Positions 49,403 to 57,585 of a stretch of DNA of 64,000 nucleotides are shown here, piece by piece. The stretch is from JAAYEL01 sp964345835 (lineage in GTDB: Bacteria; Bacillota; Clostridia; Tissierellales; Peptoniphilaceae). A program made the position numbers and the translations under genes. The first letter of the stretch is position 1. The number at the start of each line of letters is the position of its first letter. The DNA lies in the NCBI GenBank assembly GCA_964345835.1, contig CAYFSL010000006.1:3822-67821 (forward strand), given 5' to 3'. The notes below the pieces were generated by a model, which had not been told where the DNA came from, made no database searches, and saw only the letters and a program-made list of their open reading frames with translations.

Positions 49403-50680
49403 ATGAAAAATTATGATTTAATCGTTGTTGGAGGGGGACCTGCGGGATTAGGGGCAGCTCTTGAGGCCAGGAAGAATGGGATTGAAAGTATCCTTATTAT
49501 AGAAAGAGATAGGGAACTTGGGGGCATATTAAACCAATGTATCCATAATGGTTTTGGCCTCCACGAATTTAAGGAAGAACTGACAGGACCAGAATATGCT
49601 GAAAGATTTATTGACCAAGTAGAAGACCAATACATTGAGTACCTGCTAGATACTATGGTTATCGATATCAGCGAAGATAAGGAAATCTTTGCCGTAAATG
49701 AAAAGGGTATAGTTCAAGCAAGAGCCAAGGCTATAGTACTTGCCATGGGTTGTATTGAAAGAAGCGGTGGGGCGGTAGCCCTTGAAGGCTATAGGCCATC
49801 GGGTATCTATACAGCTGGTATGGCCCAAAGGTTAATAAATATGGAAGGTCTGATGCCTGGTAAGGAAGTTGTAATTTACGGGTCTGGGGATATTGGCCTA
49901 ATCATGGCGAGGAGGCTAAGCCTAGAAGGAGCCCATGTGAAGTGCCTGGTGGAAATAGGAGAGAGGTCTAGTGGATTAAACCGTAACATAGCCCAATGTC
50001 TAAATGACTTTGACATCCCCCTTTATCTAAGCCACAAGATAAAAGAAGTCCATGGAAAGGATAAATTAGAAGGAATCACTATATGCCAGGTGGATAAGGA
50101 CTGGATAGAAGTTGAAGGAAGTGACCAATACATAGCCTGCGACTGCCTCCTATTATCGATAGGATTGATTCCTGAAAATGACCTATCAATCAAGGCCGGG
50201 GTAAAAATCTATAATAGGACAAGGGGACCAGTAGTTGGGTCTGATATGCAAACAAGTGTGGATGGGATATTTGCCTGTGGTAATGTCTTGCATGTACACG
50301 ATATAGTAGATTTTGTAACAGCAGAATCCAGGTTGGCAGGAAAGAGTGCAGCTGAATATATCAAGGCCTATGATAAAGCTGATCGAAGAATTGATAAAGA
50401 AAATAGGGTAAAGACTAGGGCAGGAAATGGCTTGTTATACTTACTGCCTAACTACATAGATAAGGGGGCTAAAAATCCAGTAGACCTCTCATTTAGACCA
50501 AGGTCTGAAATGAAGGATGTAGAAATTGAACTTATATCATCAGATAGGTTAATAAAAACCATTAAGAAGAGGAAGGTAAGTCCATCGGAGATGGTTAAGA
50601 TAAAGCTAGACTTAAAAAGCCTTGACAGCTTATCAGATGAACTTGAAGTAAAGGTGGTGGAAAGTAATGGCAGAGACTAG
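49403..50680 (+). CDS. FAD/NAD(P)-binding oxidoreductase, second subunit of the GlpA-like complex
   Basis: A 425-residue pyridine-nucleotide-disulfide-type flavoprotein. FAD-binding GGGPAGLGAALEARK stands at the N-terminus. The NAD-binding GSGDIGLIMARRLSLEGA lies near 155, and the second FAD contact is the FACGNVLHVHDIVD segment near 290. ILNQCIHNGFG near 50 resembles related HcnB- or sarcosine-oxidase-like subunits. It starts 78 bp after the GlpA-like gene and its 3' end overlaps the DUF1667 gene by 14 bp, so the three proteins are probably made together and work as one complex. Confidence 0.88.
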   Translation: MKNYDLIVVGGGPAGLGAALEARKNGIESILIIERDRELGGILNQCIHNGFGLHEFKEELTGPEYAERFIDQVEDQYIEYLLDTMVIDISEDKEIFAVNEKGIVQARAKAIVLAMGCIERSGGAVALEGYRPSGIYTAGMAQRLINMEGLMPGKEVVIYGSGDIGLIMARRLSLEGAHVKCLVEIGERSSGLNRNIAQCLNDFDIPLYLSHKIKEVHGKDKLEGITICQVDKDWIEVEGSDQYIACDCLLLSIGLIPENDLSIKAGVKIYNRTRGPVVGSDMQTSVDGIFACGNVLHVHDIVDFVTAESRLAGKSAAEYIKAYDKADRRIDKENRVKTRAGNGLLYLLPNYIDKGAKNPVDLSFRPRSEMKDVEIELISSDRLIKTIKKRKVSPSEMVKIKLDLKSLDSLSDELEVKVVESNGRD

Positions 50681-51032
50681 ACATTTTACCTGTATAATAT
50701 GCCCTATGGGCTGTGACCTAGACATAGCGATATCTGACGAGCAAATTCAAGTGAGTGGAAATAGCTGTATCAGGGGCGAAAAGTATGCCATTCAAGAGGT
50801 TACAAAGCCCATGAGGTCTATTTGCTCAACTGTAAGGGTGAATAATGGTTTTTTAGACCTAGTTCCCGTTAAGAGTAATGGCCTTATAGATAAATCAAAG
50901 ATTTTTGATGTAATGAAAGAGATAAATAAAGTCAGAGTAGATGCTCCAATAGCTATCGGGCAGGCAGTAATTGAAGATGTTCTAGGAACAGGCGTAGATA
51001 TAATAGCTAGCAAAAGCATGAAGGCAAAATAA
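50667..51032 (+). CDS. DUF1667 protein, small cysteine-rich subunit of the GlpA-like complex
   Basis: A 121-residue protein with cysteines in CIICPMGCDLDI (C-x2-C-x3-C) and a fourth in GNSCIRGEKYA, a likely iron-sulfur binding pattern. DUF1667 proteins occur as the third gene after two FAD subunits in many anaerobes. The C-terminal part (VDAPIAIGQAVIEDVLGTGVDIIAS) is typical. It ends at 51032, 3 bp before an assembly gap whose edges repeat each other, so the gene itself is complete. Confidence 0.88.
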   Translation: MAETRHFTCIICPMGCDLDIAISDEQIQVSGNSCIRGEKYAIQEVTKPMRSICSTVRVNNGFLDLVPVKSNGLIDKSKIFDVMKEINKVRVDAPIAIGQAVIEDVLGTGVDIIASKSMKAK

Positions 51033-51035
51033 TTT

Positions 51036-51135
51036 NNNNNNNNNNNNNNNNNNNNNNNNNNNNNNNNNNNNNNNNNNNNNNNNNNNNNNNNNNNNNNNNN
51101 NNNNNNNNNNNNNNNNNNNNNNNNNNNNNNNNNNN
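51036..51135. other. Assembly gap of 100 N after the DUF1667 gene
   Basis: Exactly 100 N, flanked by the same 13 bp GGCAAAATAATTT at 51023-51035 and 51136-51148. The contig ends probably overlap, so there may be no missing sequence. Confidence 0.95.
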
Positions 51136-51196
51136 GGCAAAATAATTTAATATAATTGGGATAGCATACTTTATGCTTCTTGTTAAGATATTAGTC

Positions 51197-51238
51197 AAAC
51201 ACCCATTAAACCTTTTAATAGGTATAATGGGTGTTTTT
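51197..51238 (+). terminator. Terminator of the GlpA-like operon
   Basis: AAACACCCATTA (51197-51208) and TAATGGGTGTTT (51225-51236) pair perfectly over 12 bp and continue into TT. If the gap has no content, it lies about 50 bp after the operon. Confidence 0.85.
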
Positions 51239-51279
51239 ATGTATCAAGCTATGCTCGTTTAATCGATAGTTGTTGCTAA

Positions 51280-51873
51280 CTATTTATTCGTGCTTAAGCA
51301 GGCAACTAGCCTCCCTAGAATTCTTATATTCCCACTGGTAAATACCATGGGTTCATAGGCCTTGTTGGCTGGTTGGAGGATTATTGAGTTACCATTTTTG
51401 TAAAAGGTCTTTAGGGTTGCTTCATCATCTATAAGAACAGCACCGACCTCTCCATTTTCCAGGCTTGCCTGTCTTTTAATAAAAACAATATCATCATTGT
51501 TAATTCCTAAATCTACCATAGAGTCCCCTCTTACCTTAAGGCAAAAGTCGGCCTTAATCCTAGAATCTATGGCGAAATAGTCCTCTATATTTTCCTCGGC
51601 AAGGATGGGTAAACCAGCTGCAATCCTTCCTAGAAGTGGTACATTTCTAACATCCTTCTCCTCTTCCATATAGGGGGTAGTTTCTATAAAATCACCTATT
51701 GGTAGGTCTAGAGCCCTGGCTACCTTTGAAACATTGGCAAGTGAAGACTTGTCGATACCATTTTGTAGCATGGTGACAAGGGTTGTATAGGGCATATCGA
51801 TTTCTTTTGAAAATTGTCTGACGCTATAGCCTTTTTCTTTTATTGTTTTTTTTATTATATCTTCTATATTCAT
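51280..51873 (-). CDS. XRE-type helix-turn-helix repressor with S24 (LexA/CI-like) autoproteolysis domain
   Basis: A 197-residue repressor. The N-terminal XRE helix-turn-helix spans about 1-65 (YSVRQFSKEIDMPYTTLVTML). The S24 domain follows with a cleavage site Ala-Gly in GRIAAGLPI near 85, nucleophile Ser in RGDSMVDLGI near 118, and general-base Lys in ATLKTFY near 154. The build is that of CI- or HdiR-like repressors cleaved when RecA is active, not of winged-helix LexA. It stands alone without phage genes. It is divergent from a small ORF at 52056, and both promoters contain the same 11-bp word. GGAGG lies 7 nt before the start. Confidence 0.92.
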   Translation of the reverse strand: MNIEDIIKKTIKEKGYSVRQFSKEIDMPYTTLVTMLQNGIDKSSLANVSKVARALDLPIGDFIETTPYMEEEKDVRNVPLLGRIAAGLPILAEENIEDYFAIDSRIKADFCLKVRGDSMVDLGINNDDIVFIKRQASLENGEVGAVLIDDEATLKTFYKNGNSIILQPANKAYEPMVFTSGNIRILGRLVACLSTNK

Positions 51874-51890
51874 ATAGCCCTCCTACTTAT

Positions 51891-51920
51891 AATATACACG
51901 TTTTATCGTATAATAATCAA
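51891..51920 (-). promoter_or_regulatory. Promoter of the XRE-S24 repressor with embedded operator word
   Basis: On the minus strand TTGATT (51920-51915), 18-bp spacer, TATATT (51896-51891). The spacer contains ATACGATAAAA (51911-51901), the same word and orientation as in the divergent promoter, which suggests autorepression. Confidence 0.6.
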
Positions 51921-51969
51921 GATATTTTCTAAAATATAGTTAAATAATTATAGTCTGAAACAGAAACAC

Positions 51970-51997
51970 TTGAAATATACGATAAAAAGTATATAAT
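51970..51997 (+). promoter_or_regulatory. Promoter of the divergent small ORF with embedded operator word
   Basis: TTGAAA (51970-51975), 16-bp spacer, TATAAT (51992-51997). The spacer contains ATACGATAAAA (51977-51987), as in the repressor's own promoter. Confidence 0.65.
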
Positions 51998-52055
51998 ATA
52001 AAATAAATACGGGATTAAGTAGAGGTCGATTAAGTTAGATAAGTGAGGAGGGGCT

Positions 52056-52307
52056 ATGAGAAAGTATAGAGGAAAAAAGCTTGGAGACTTGAGCAGGCTT
52101 TCATTAAAGGAACTAAGGGACAACATATCTGTTGATATCAATGATTACATTGAGAGGGAAAGAATTTATAAAAATGGCATGTACTTTATCGATGTACCTT
52201 TTAAAAATGGAGAATGGGTAAAGGCTGTCCTATATTTACAAGATGAAAGGATAAGATTAATATTTGTTAATAATTCGATTATTATGCAGAGGTCTAGAAA
52301 TAGGTGA
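52056..52307 (+). CDS. Small hypothetical protein divergent from the S24 repressor
   Basis: An 83-residue protein I do not recognise. It is strongly basic at the N-terminus (MRKYRGKKLGDLSRLSLKEL), then mixed, with a beta-like C-terminal half (GMYFIDVPFKNGEWVKAVLYLQ) and no membrane helix or signal peptide. GAGGAGGGG precedes ATG. It has its own promoter, whose spacer carries the putative repressor site. Control by a RecA-responsive type of repressor suggests induction on DNA damage, but this is inference. Confidence 0.7.
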   Translation: MRKYRGKKLGDLSRLSLKELRDNISVDINDYIERERIYKNGMYFIDVPFKNGEWVKAVLYLQDERIRLIFVNNSIIMQRSRNR

Positions 52308-52516
52308 AAGAATGGGGGTATACCTAATGGCCTGGCAAATAATATTAACTTTATGTAAAAACATGAAAAGGATTTCATTTCTCCTTTACAAATGCAAAAA
52401 TTTGTAGTACCATAATATCATAATGAAATGCTATGGCTGTAGCAGGTATTGGTGGATGAAGATCGTATTTTAGATAAGCATATCTGCTAGAGCAGTGTAA
52501 ATGATTTCCTATGTGG

Positions 52517-52544
52517 TTGGACAATCAATTGAACATGGTATAAG
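52517..52544 (+). promoter_or_regulatory. Promoter of the acyl-CoA dehydrogenase fusion gene
   Basis: TTGGAC (52517-52522), 16-bp spacer, TATAAG (52539-52544) preceded by TGG (extended -10). Confidence 0.55.
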
Positions 52545-52550
52545 TTATAA

Positions 52551-52576
52551 AAAGTTTTTTATTAAAGTTTTTTATT
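52551..52576 (+). repeat. Two tandem 13-bp units in the acyl-CoA dehydrogenase leader
   Basis: AAAGTTTTTTATT occurs at 52551-52563 and again at 52564-52576, directly before the AAAGGGAGG ribosome binding site. It could tune translation by copy number or be a recent slippage product. Confidence 0.7.
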
Positions 52577-52592
52577 AAAGGGAGGATAAAAA

Positions 52593-54281
52593 ATGTTATT
52601 TGCTACAACAAAAGAACATGAAGAGTTTAGGATGAAAGTTAGGGAATATTCTGAAAGAGTAATGAGACCTATCTCACTTAAGTGTGACTTAGAAATGCAT
52701 TTCCCAGAACAAGAATTCAAGGATATGGCTAAGGAAATCCCAGGCGTTCATGGTATTTATTTTGACAAAAAATGGGGCGGTGCTGGACTAGACGCTATCT
52801 ACTATGCAATCGCAGTTGAAGAAATGTCAAGAGTAGACGGTGGTTGGGGTGTAACTTTATCAGCTCACACTTCACTAGGTGCTAACCCAATCAATGACTG
52901 GGGTACAGATGCACAAAAAGAAAAATACTTAGTACCGCTAGCAAAGGGTGAAAAGATTGGTTCTTACGGTCTTACAGAAGAAAATGCTGGATCTGATGCA
53001 GGTGGAACTCAAACTGTTGCAGTTAAACAAGAAGATGGTTCTTATATACTAAACGGTAATAAGATATTCATAACTAATGCTGGTTCTTCAGACATATATA
53101 TAGTATTCGCAATTACTACTCCTGGTATTGGAACACGTGGTATCTCTGCATTCATCGTTGAAAGAGGATGGGAAGGATTTACATTTGGTCAAAGATATAA
53201 CAAATTAGGTATCAGATCTTCAAGAACTCAAGAATTAATATTCAAGGACGTTAAGGTTCCTGCAGAAAACCTACTTGGTAAAGAAGGCGAAGGATTCAAG
53301 ATTGCTATGCAAACTCTTGACGGTGGTAGAATCGGTATAGCTTCTCAAGCTCTTGGTATTGCACAAGGTGCTTATGAACAAGCTGTTGAATATGTAAAGG
53401 AAAGAGTTCAATTCGGTAAGCCACTTGCTGCACAACAAGCACTTGCATTCAAGATTGCTGAAATGGATACAAAGATTGAAGCTGCAAGATTATTAATCTA
53501 CAAGGCTGCTGCTATGAAGTCTGCTCACGTACCATATGGTAAGGAAGCTGCTGCATGTAAGATGTATGCATCTGAAATAGCTCTAGAAGTTGTTAACGAC
53601 GCTCTTCAATTACATGGTGGTTCTGGTTACCTAAAGGGTATGGAAGTTGAAAGATTCTACAGAGACGCTAAGATCACTACAATCTACGAAGGAACTTCAG
53701 AAATCATGAGATTAGTTATCTCAACTCATATCCTTGGTAAGGTTGGTGGATTAAACAAGGCTAAAAAGGGAGAAGAAAAACCTCAAGGACCTACTGGCTC
53801 AAGAAAAGAAATTATATTTGAAGGATCTACTGAAGAACAAGTAGACAAATTAGTAGAAGCTCTAAAGAAAGACGGATACACTTTCGATAAAGAAGGCGAC
53901 CTAATGGGATCACTTGCTCAAGCAGACAGAGTAGTATCTGGTGGTATGGGTGTAGGAAGCAAAGAAAACTTTGCCCTAGTAGAAGACCTAGCTAAGGCTG
54001 TTGGTGCTACACTAGGATGTTCTAGACCAGTTGCTGAAGAAATGAATTGGTTCCCACTAGACAGATACGTTGGTATCTCTGGACAAAAATTCACAGGCGA
54101 CCTATACTTCGCATGTGGTATCTCTGGAGCTATCCAACACTTAAGAGGAATTAAGGATGCTAAGACTATAGTAGCTATCAACAATGACCCACACGCAAAG
54201 GTATTTAGAAACGCTGACTATGGTATAGTAGGAAATCTTGAAGAAGTACTTCCACTATTAGCTAAGAAATTAAGAGCTTAA
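52593..54281 (+). CDS. Acyl-CoA dehydrogenase fused to the C-terminal domain of EtfA
   Basis: A 562-residue protein. Residues 1-385 are a complete short-chain acyl-CoA dehydrogenase: GLTEENAGSDAGGTQT, the flavin loop VQFGKPLAAQQALAFKIAEM, LHGGSGYL, and the catalytic-base Glu in TIYEGTSEIMRL. After a linker (about 386-402) the rest matches the FAD-binding C-terminal domain of electron-transfer-flavoprotein alpha: GATLGCSRPVAEEMNW near 470, YVGISGQKFTGDLYFACGIS and AIQHLRGI near 510, and VAINNDPHAKVFRNADYGIVGNL near 535. EtfA domain I and EtfB are not included, and no etfB is adjacent. Codon use is strongly biased, suggesting high expression. It probably reduces crotonyl-CoA or a similar enoyl-CoA in fermentation. 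Confidence 0.93.
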   Translation: MLFATTKEHEEFRMKVREYSERVMRPISLKCDLEMHFPEQEFKDMAKEIPGVHGIYFDKKWGGAGLDAIYYAIAVEEMSRVDGGWGVTLSAHTSLGANPINDWGTDAQKEKYLVPLAKGEKIGSYGLTEENAGSDAGGTQTVAVKQEDGSYILNGNKIFITNAGSSDIYIVFAITTPGIGTRGISAFIVERGWEGFTFGQRYNKLGIRSSRTQELIFKDVKVPAENLLGKEGEGFKIAMQTLDGGRIGIASQALGIAQGAYEQAVEYVKERVQFGKPLAAQQALAFKIAEMDTKIEAARLLIYKAAAMKSAHVPYGKEAAACKMYASEIALEVVNDALQLHGGSGYLKGMEVERFYRDAKITTIYEGTSEIMRLVISTHILGKVGGLNKAKKGEEKPQGPTGSRKEIIFEGSTEEQVDKLVEALKKDGYTFDKEGDLMGSLAQADRVVSGGMGVGSKENFALVEDLAKAVGATLGCSRPVAEEMNWFPLDRYVGISGQKFTGDLYFACGISGAIQHLRGIKDAKTIVAINNDPHAKVFRNADYGIVGNLEEVLPLLAKKLRA

Positions 54282-54308
54282 TTATAGTAGAATACAAATA
54301 AATATATT

Positions 54309-54336
54309 AAAGCCGAGCTTAGCTCGGCTTTTTTGT
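54309..54336 (+). terminator. Terminator of the acyl-CoA dehydrogenase gene
   Basis: AAAGCCGAG and CTCGGCTTT pair around CTTAG and continue in a T-run. Confidence 0.92.
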
Positions 54337-54401
54337 ATTTATTTTGTGATATTTGATATAATTAAAAGAATAGATATTGAATATATTTGTGGGGATATAA
54401 G

Positions 54402-55334
54402 ATGGATATTAAGGTATACAATTTTTTGCATATGGCTAGGGAACAATTTGAGAGGGGAGATCTTAACAAGGCTAAATCATTTATCGATAGGGCCTTACTG
54501 GCTTCTGATTCAGATGGGGATAGGATTGATGTTCTTTTCGATGCTGCTATGCTATATGATTATATTGCTGATGATGAAAGGGCCCTGTGGGCTTATAATC
54601 AGATTCTTGAAGAAGAACCGGATAACCCTTCAGCTATGTATGGAAGGGCTATGATATATGAAAAAATGGGGGACTTTTCTAGGGCGGAAGAATCATATAA
54701 GAAGTGCATTGAGATGGATTCGACCTATGATAGGGCCTATTTTTTCCTAGCCAACCTATATGACGAACAGAAAAAGTATTCCTCTGCCCTAGATTATTAT
54801 GGCAAGGCCATGAAGCTAAGCCCAGATGACGTCATGATTTACAACAATATGGGGGCAATCTATGAGAACCTAAAAGAGTATGACAAGGCTCTTACCATGT
54901 TAGATAAGGCGATTAGTCTAGATGATGCCTATTTTAGACCTTATTTTAACAAGGGGGTAGTATATGGGAAGCTTGGTAGCTTGACCGATGCTATAAAAAA
55001 CTATAAGTTGTCTATTGATAGAAATCCCAGCTACAATAATAATTATCTAAATATGTCGGCACTTTATATCGAGAGAAATATGCTATTAGACTCGCTCTAT
55101 ATTCTTAATAAGGGGATAAAAAATGCTGACGACAAGGCTTATTTATATTATAATAGGGCATGTATTTATAGTAAAATGAAGGACAGGGACAAGGCTGTTG
55201 CTGACCTTAGGGAGGCAATATATTTAGATGAGGCCTTAAAAGACTATTCAAAGAAGGATGAAGACTTTAAGAACCTTTACAATGACCCGAGATTTATAGC
55301 CTTAACCAGCGGTAAAAAAGTAATAGGAGATTGA
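54402..55334 (+). CDS. Tetratricopeptide repeat protein
   Basis: A 310-residue soluble protein made almost wholly of TPR helical pairs, about seven units, for example SAMYGRAMIYEKMGDFSRAEESY and VMIYNNMGAIYENLKEYDKAL. TPRs mediate protein-protein contacts and no catalytic part is present. A longer frame opens at TTG 54387, but GGGG and spacing favour ATG 54402 (MDIKVYNFL). One base separates it from the map gene, so they are likely co-transcribed with the following genes to 57377. Confidence 0.9.
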   Translation: MDIKVYNFLHMAREQFERGDLNKAKSFIDRALLASDSDGDRIDVLFDAAMLYDYIADDERALWAYNQILEEEPDNPSAMYGRAMIYEKMGDFSRAEESYKKCIEMDSTYDRAYFFLANLYDEQKKYSSALDYYGKAMKLSPDDVMIYNNMGAIYENLKEYDKALTMLDKAISLDDAYFRPYFNKGVVYGKLGSLTDAIKNYKLSIDRNPSYNNNYLNMSALYIERNMLLDSLYILNKGIKNADDKAYLYYNRACIYSKMKDRDKAVADLREAIYLDEALKDYSKKDEDFKNLYNDPRFIALTSGKKVIGD

Positions 55335-55335
55335 T

Positions 55336-56139
55336 ATGATATATTTAAAAAGTGAAGAAGAAATAAGGGGAATGAAAAAGGCTGGAGAGATTCTTTGTAA
55401 GACCCATCTAGCCATAGCCAAAATTATTAGACCGGGCTTGACTACTATGCAGGTTAATGATTTTGCAGAGGCCTTTATGAAGTTCAAGGGGGCAAGCCCA
55501 GAGCAAAAGGGTTACCAGGGATTTCCTTATGCACTTTGCACTTCATTGAACGATGAGATTTGCCATGGATTTCCAAGAAATGATGTTGTTCTGAAGGATG
55601 GGGACCTGCTTTCCGTAGACAATGTTGTAAATTACAAGGGTTACCTTGCTGATAGTTGTTGGTCCTATGCCATAGGTAACTTAAGCGAGGAAAATGAAAG
55701 GCTTATGAAAGTTACTAAGGAATCCTTAGATCTTGGTGTTGACCAGGCTATTGCAGGAAATAGGTTGGGTGATATTGGCAACGCTATCCAAAAGCATGTT
55801 GAGGCCGCTGGATTTTCAGTTGTAAGGGACTTTGTTGGGCACGGTATAGGTAAAGAAATGCATGAAGACCCTCAGGTTCTACATTATGGGGAAGCTGGCA
55901 AGGGTAAAAGACTTATTGAGAATATGGTAATTACTATTGAACCGATGGTAAATGTTGGCAAATATAATATTAAGCTTGACGACAATGGCTGGGTTGCAAG
56001 AACCTTAGACGGGTCTATATCCTGCCAATTTGAACACACCCTTGTTGTAAGAGAGGGCAAGGCGGAAGTATTGACAAATCAAGATGACTACAACTTAAGT
56101 GAGGAAGAACTGGGCTGGATTGAAGCCTATAAATTTTAA
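55336..56139 (+). CDS. map: Methionine aminopeptidase, type I
   Basis: A 267-residue metalloenzyme that removes the N-terminal Met of new proteins. The five metal ligands are visible: Asp in LLSVDNVV, Asp in YLADSCWSY, His in FVGHGIGKEMHE, Glu in ITIEPMV and Glu in CQFEHTLVV. The substrate-site His lies in NDEICHGFP. The length is typical of type Ia with a short C-terminal extension (LTNQDDYNLSEEELGWIEAYKF). It follows the TPR gene directly, away from the more usual secY-adk-map cluster, so it may be a second copy in the genome. Confidence 0.96.
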   Translation: MIYLKSEEEIRGMKKAGEILCKTHLAIAKIIRPGLTTMQVNDFAEAFMKFKGASPEQKGYQGFPYALCTSLNDEICHGFPRNDVVLKDGDLLSVDNVVNYKGYLADSCWSYAIGNLSEENERLMKVTKESLDLGVDQAIAGNRLGDIGNAIQKHVEAAGFSVVRDFVGHGIGKEMHEDPQVLHYGEAGKGKRLIENMVITIEPMVNVGKYNIKLDDNGWVARTLDGSISCQFEHTLVVREGKAEVLTNQDDYNLSEEELGWIEAYKF

Positions 56140-56159
56140 GAATTTAATGGGAGAGATAT

Positions 56160-56633
56160 ATGAAAAGTATATTAGAACTTATTTCTAAGTATAAATCGGA
56201 TGTAATTATTATACCAATATTGGCTGTTTTAGCACTTGTCCTATCTTTTTCAATATACTATTTTTTCAATAAAAGATGGATAAAATATATTCCTGGACTT
56301 GGAGCCCTTGTAATAGGAATAGTCCTATTATTTAGTGGATACCTAAACCTACTTAAAGCCTCTGGGCTTAACTTTATAGGCCTGGGTATTAATTTTACTG
56401 TATTTGCCCTAGTTTCTTTAGCTTTTTCTGCAATAATCGACCTTTTAGATGGATTAGGGGGCAACTTTGGTAAGAATAAAAAAAAAGAAAAAGAGGAAAA
56501 AAACAAAGAAAAAGAAGAGCCTAAGCTAGAAGAAGTTGAAGAAAAATCGACTAAGAGGATTGACTATAAAGAAAAAGAAGAAAGGGAAGATAAGACTAAA
56601 AAGATAGATTTAAAAGAACTAAGAAGAAAATAA
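56160..56633 (+). CDS. Small membrane protein with charged cytoplasmic tail
   Basis: A 157-residue hypothetical protein. Three hydrophobic segments lie in the first 100 residues (about 15-37, 45-63, 72-97). The last 55 residues are almost all Lys and Glu (GKNKKKEKEEKNKEKEE...), a highly charged tail probably in the cytoplasm. No family is recognised. It has GGGAGAG before ATG, 20 bp after map, and is 12 bp from the next gene, in a continuous operon. Confidence 0.75.
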   Translation: MKSILELISKYKSDVIIIPILAVLALVLSFSIYYFFNKRWIKYIPGLGALVIGIVLLFSGYLNLLKASGLNFIGLGINFTVFALVSLAFSAIIDLLDGLGGNFGKNKKKEKEEKNKEKEEPKLEEVEEKSTKRIDYKEKEEREDKTKKIDLKELRRK

Positions 56634-56645
56634 GACGGAGGCAAG

Positions 56646-57377
56646 ATGAAAAAGATTGCTGCATTTTTCGATATAGATGGTACTTTTGTTAGGGAATCAA
56701 TTTTGATAAAGCATTTTAAAAAGCTGGTTAAATATGGGATTATCCCTGAAGTCTACTGGATTAATTCTATAAAGCCAAAGTATGAGGCCTTTGAAAGAAG
56801 AAATGGGGACTTTGATGATTACCTTGACGAGGTTAGTAATGTTTACAAGGATAAGCTGGTCGGCCTTCACAGGTCACTTATCGACTTTACCGCCAAGCAG
56901 GTAATAGACGAGGGTGGAGAAATGGTCTATAGGTATACTAGAGATAGGATAAGGTATCATAAGGAACAGGGACACCTGGTATTTTTCATTTCTGGATCGC
57001 CAGACTTTTTGGTGGAAAAGCTTGCGAAAAGGTATGGAATAACCGACTACAGGGGAACAAGGTATCTGTTTGACGATGAAGAAATATTTTCAGGTAGAAT
57101 TGTTCAAATGTGGGATAGCTTATCAAAGGAGTTTGAATTTTTATCTATAAGGGATGAATATGACATCGACCTTGACAAGTCCTATGCTTATGGTGATACA
57201 AATGGTGATTTCTCAATGCTTAAAACAATGGGACATGGGGTTGCTATCAATCCTTCAAAGAAGCTTTTGAACATGATAAAATCAGACCCTAGCCTTTCCG
57301 AAAAAGTTGATATAGTTATTGAAAGAAAAGATGTTATCTATTCTGTAAAGGCGGATGTCAAAACAATTGAATTATAG
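56646..57377 (+). CDS. HAD-superfamily subfamily IB phosphatase (SerB-like)
   Basis: A 243-residue hydrolase. Motif I is AAFFDIDGTFVRES at the N-terminus, motif II FFISGSPDFLVEKLA near 117 and motif IV YAYGDTNGDFSML near 182. A helical C1 cap lies between motifs I and II. HAD-IB members include phosphoserine phosphatase and lipid-phosphate or polyol phosphatases. The exact substrate is unclear. Ribosome binding site GGAGG precedes ATG, and a terminator follows. Confidence 0.9.
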   Translation: MKKIAAFFDIDGTFVRESILIKHFKKLVKYGIIPEVYWINSIKPKYEAFERRNGDFDDYLDEVSNVYKDKLVGLHRSLIDFTAKQVIDEGGEMVYRYTRDRIRYHKEQGHLVFFISGSPDFLVEKLAKRYGITDYRGTRYLFDDEEIFSGRIVQMWDSLSKEFEFLSIRDEYDIDLDKSYAYGDTNGDFSMLKTMGHGVAINPSKKLLNMIKSDPSLSEKVDIVIERKDVIYSVKADVKTIEL

Positions 57378-57382
57378 AAACT

Positions 57383-57408
57383 AGAGCTGTCATAACGGCT
57401 CTTTTTTA
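57383..57408 (+). terminator. Terminator after the HAD-IB gene
   Basis: AGAGC (57383-57387) and GCTCT (57398-57402) pair, with TG/CG next to the loop, and run into T6. Confidence 0.75.
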
Positions 57409-57585
57409 TTTTAAATATATTACTTTACTTGGATTTGTATATAAGAGCCTATAAGGAGGGAAAATATAGCTGAAATCAAGGGAAACAAACATATTAGAAT
57501 AAGGTATATTAGTAGTAGATGTATTAATGTATTAGATTTTATCCTATAATAAATAGGATGACCTGCTTTGGGGGCCTTAATACAA

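Noticed and set aside
51874..52055. Classical Firmicutes LexA (CGAAC-N4-GTTYC) box
   Set aside because: No such sequence is present. The repeated ATACGATAAAA word was found instead.
54346..54654. 102-residue plus-strand ORF before and over the TPR gene
   Set aside because: It lies out of frame over the TPR gene, begins in its promoter region and encodes a low-complexity hydrophobic string.
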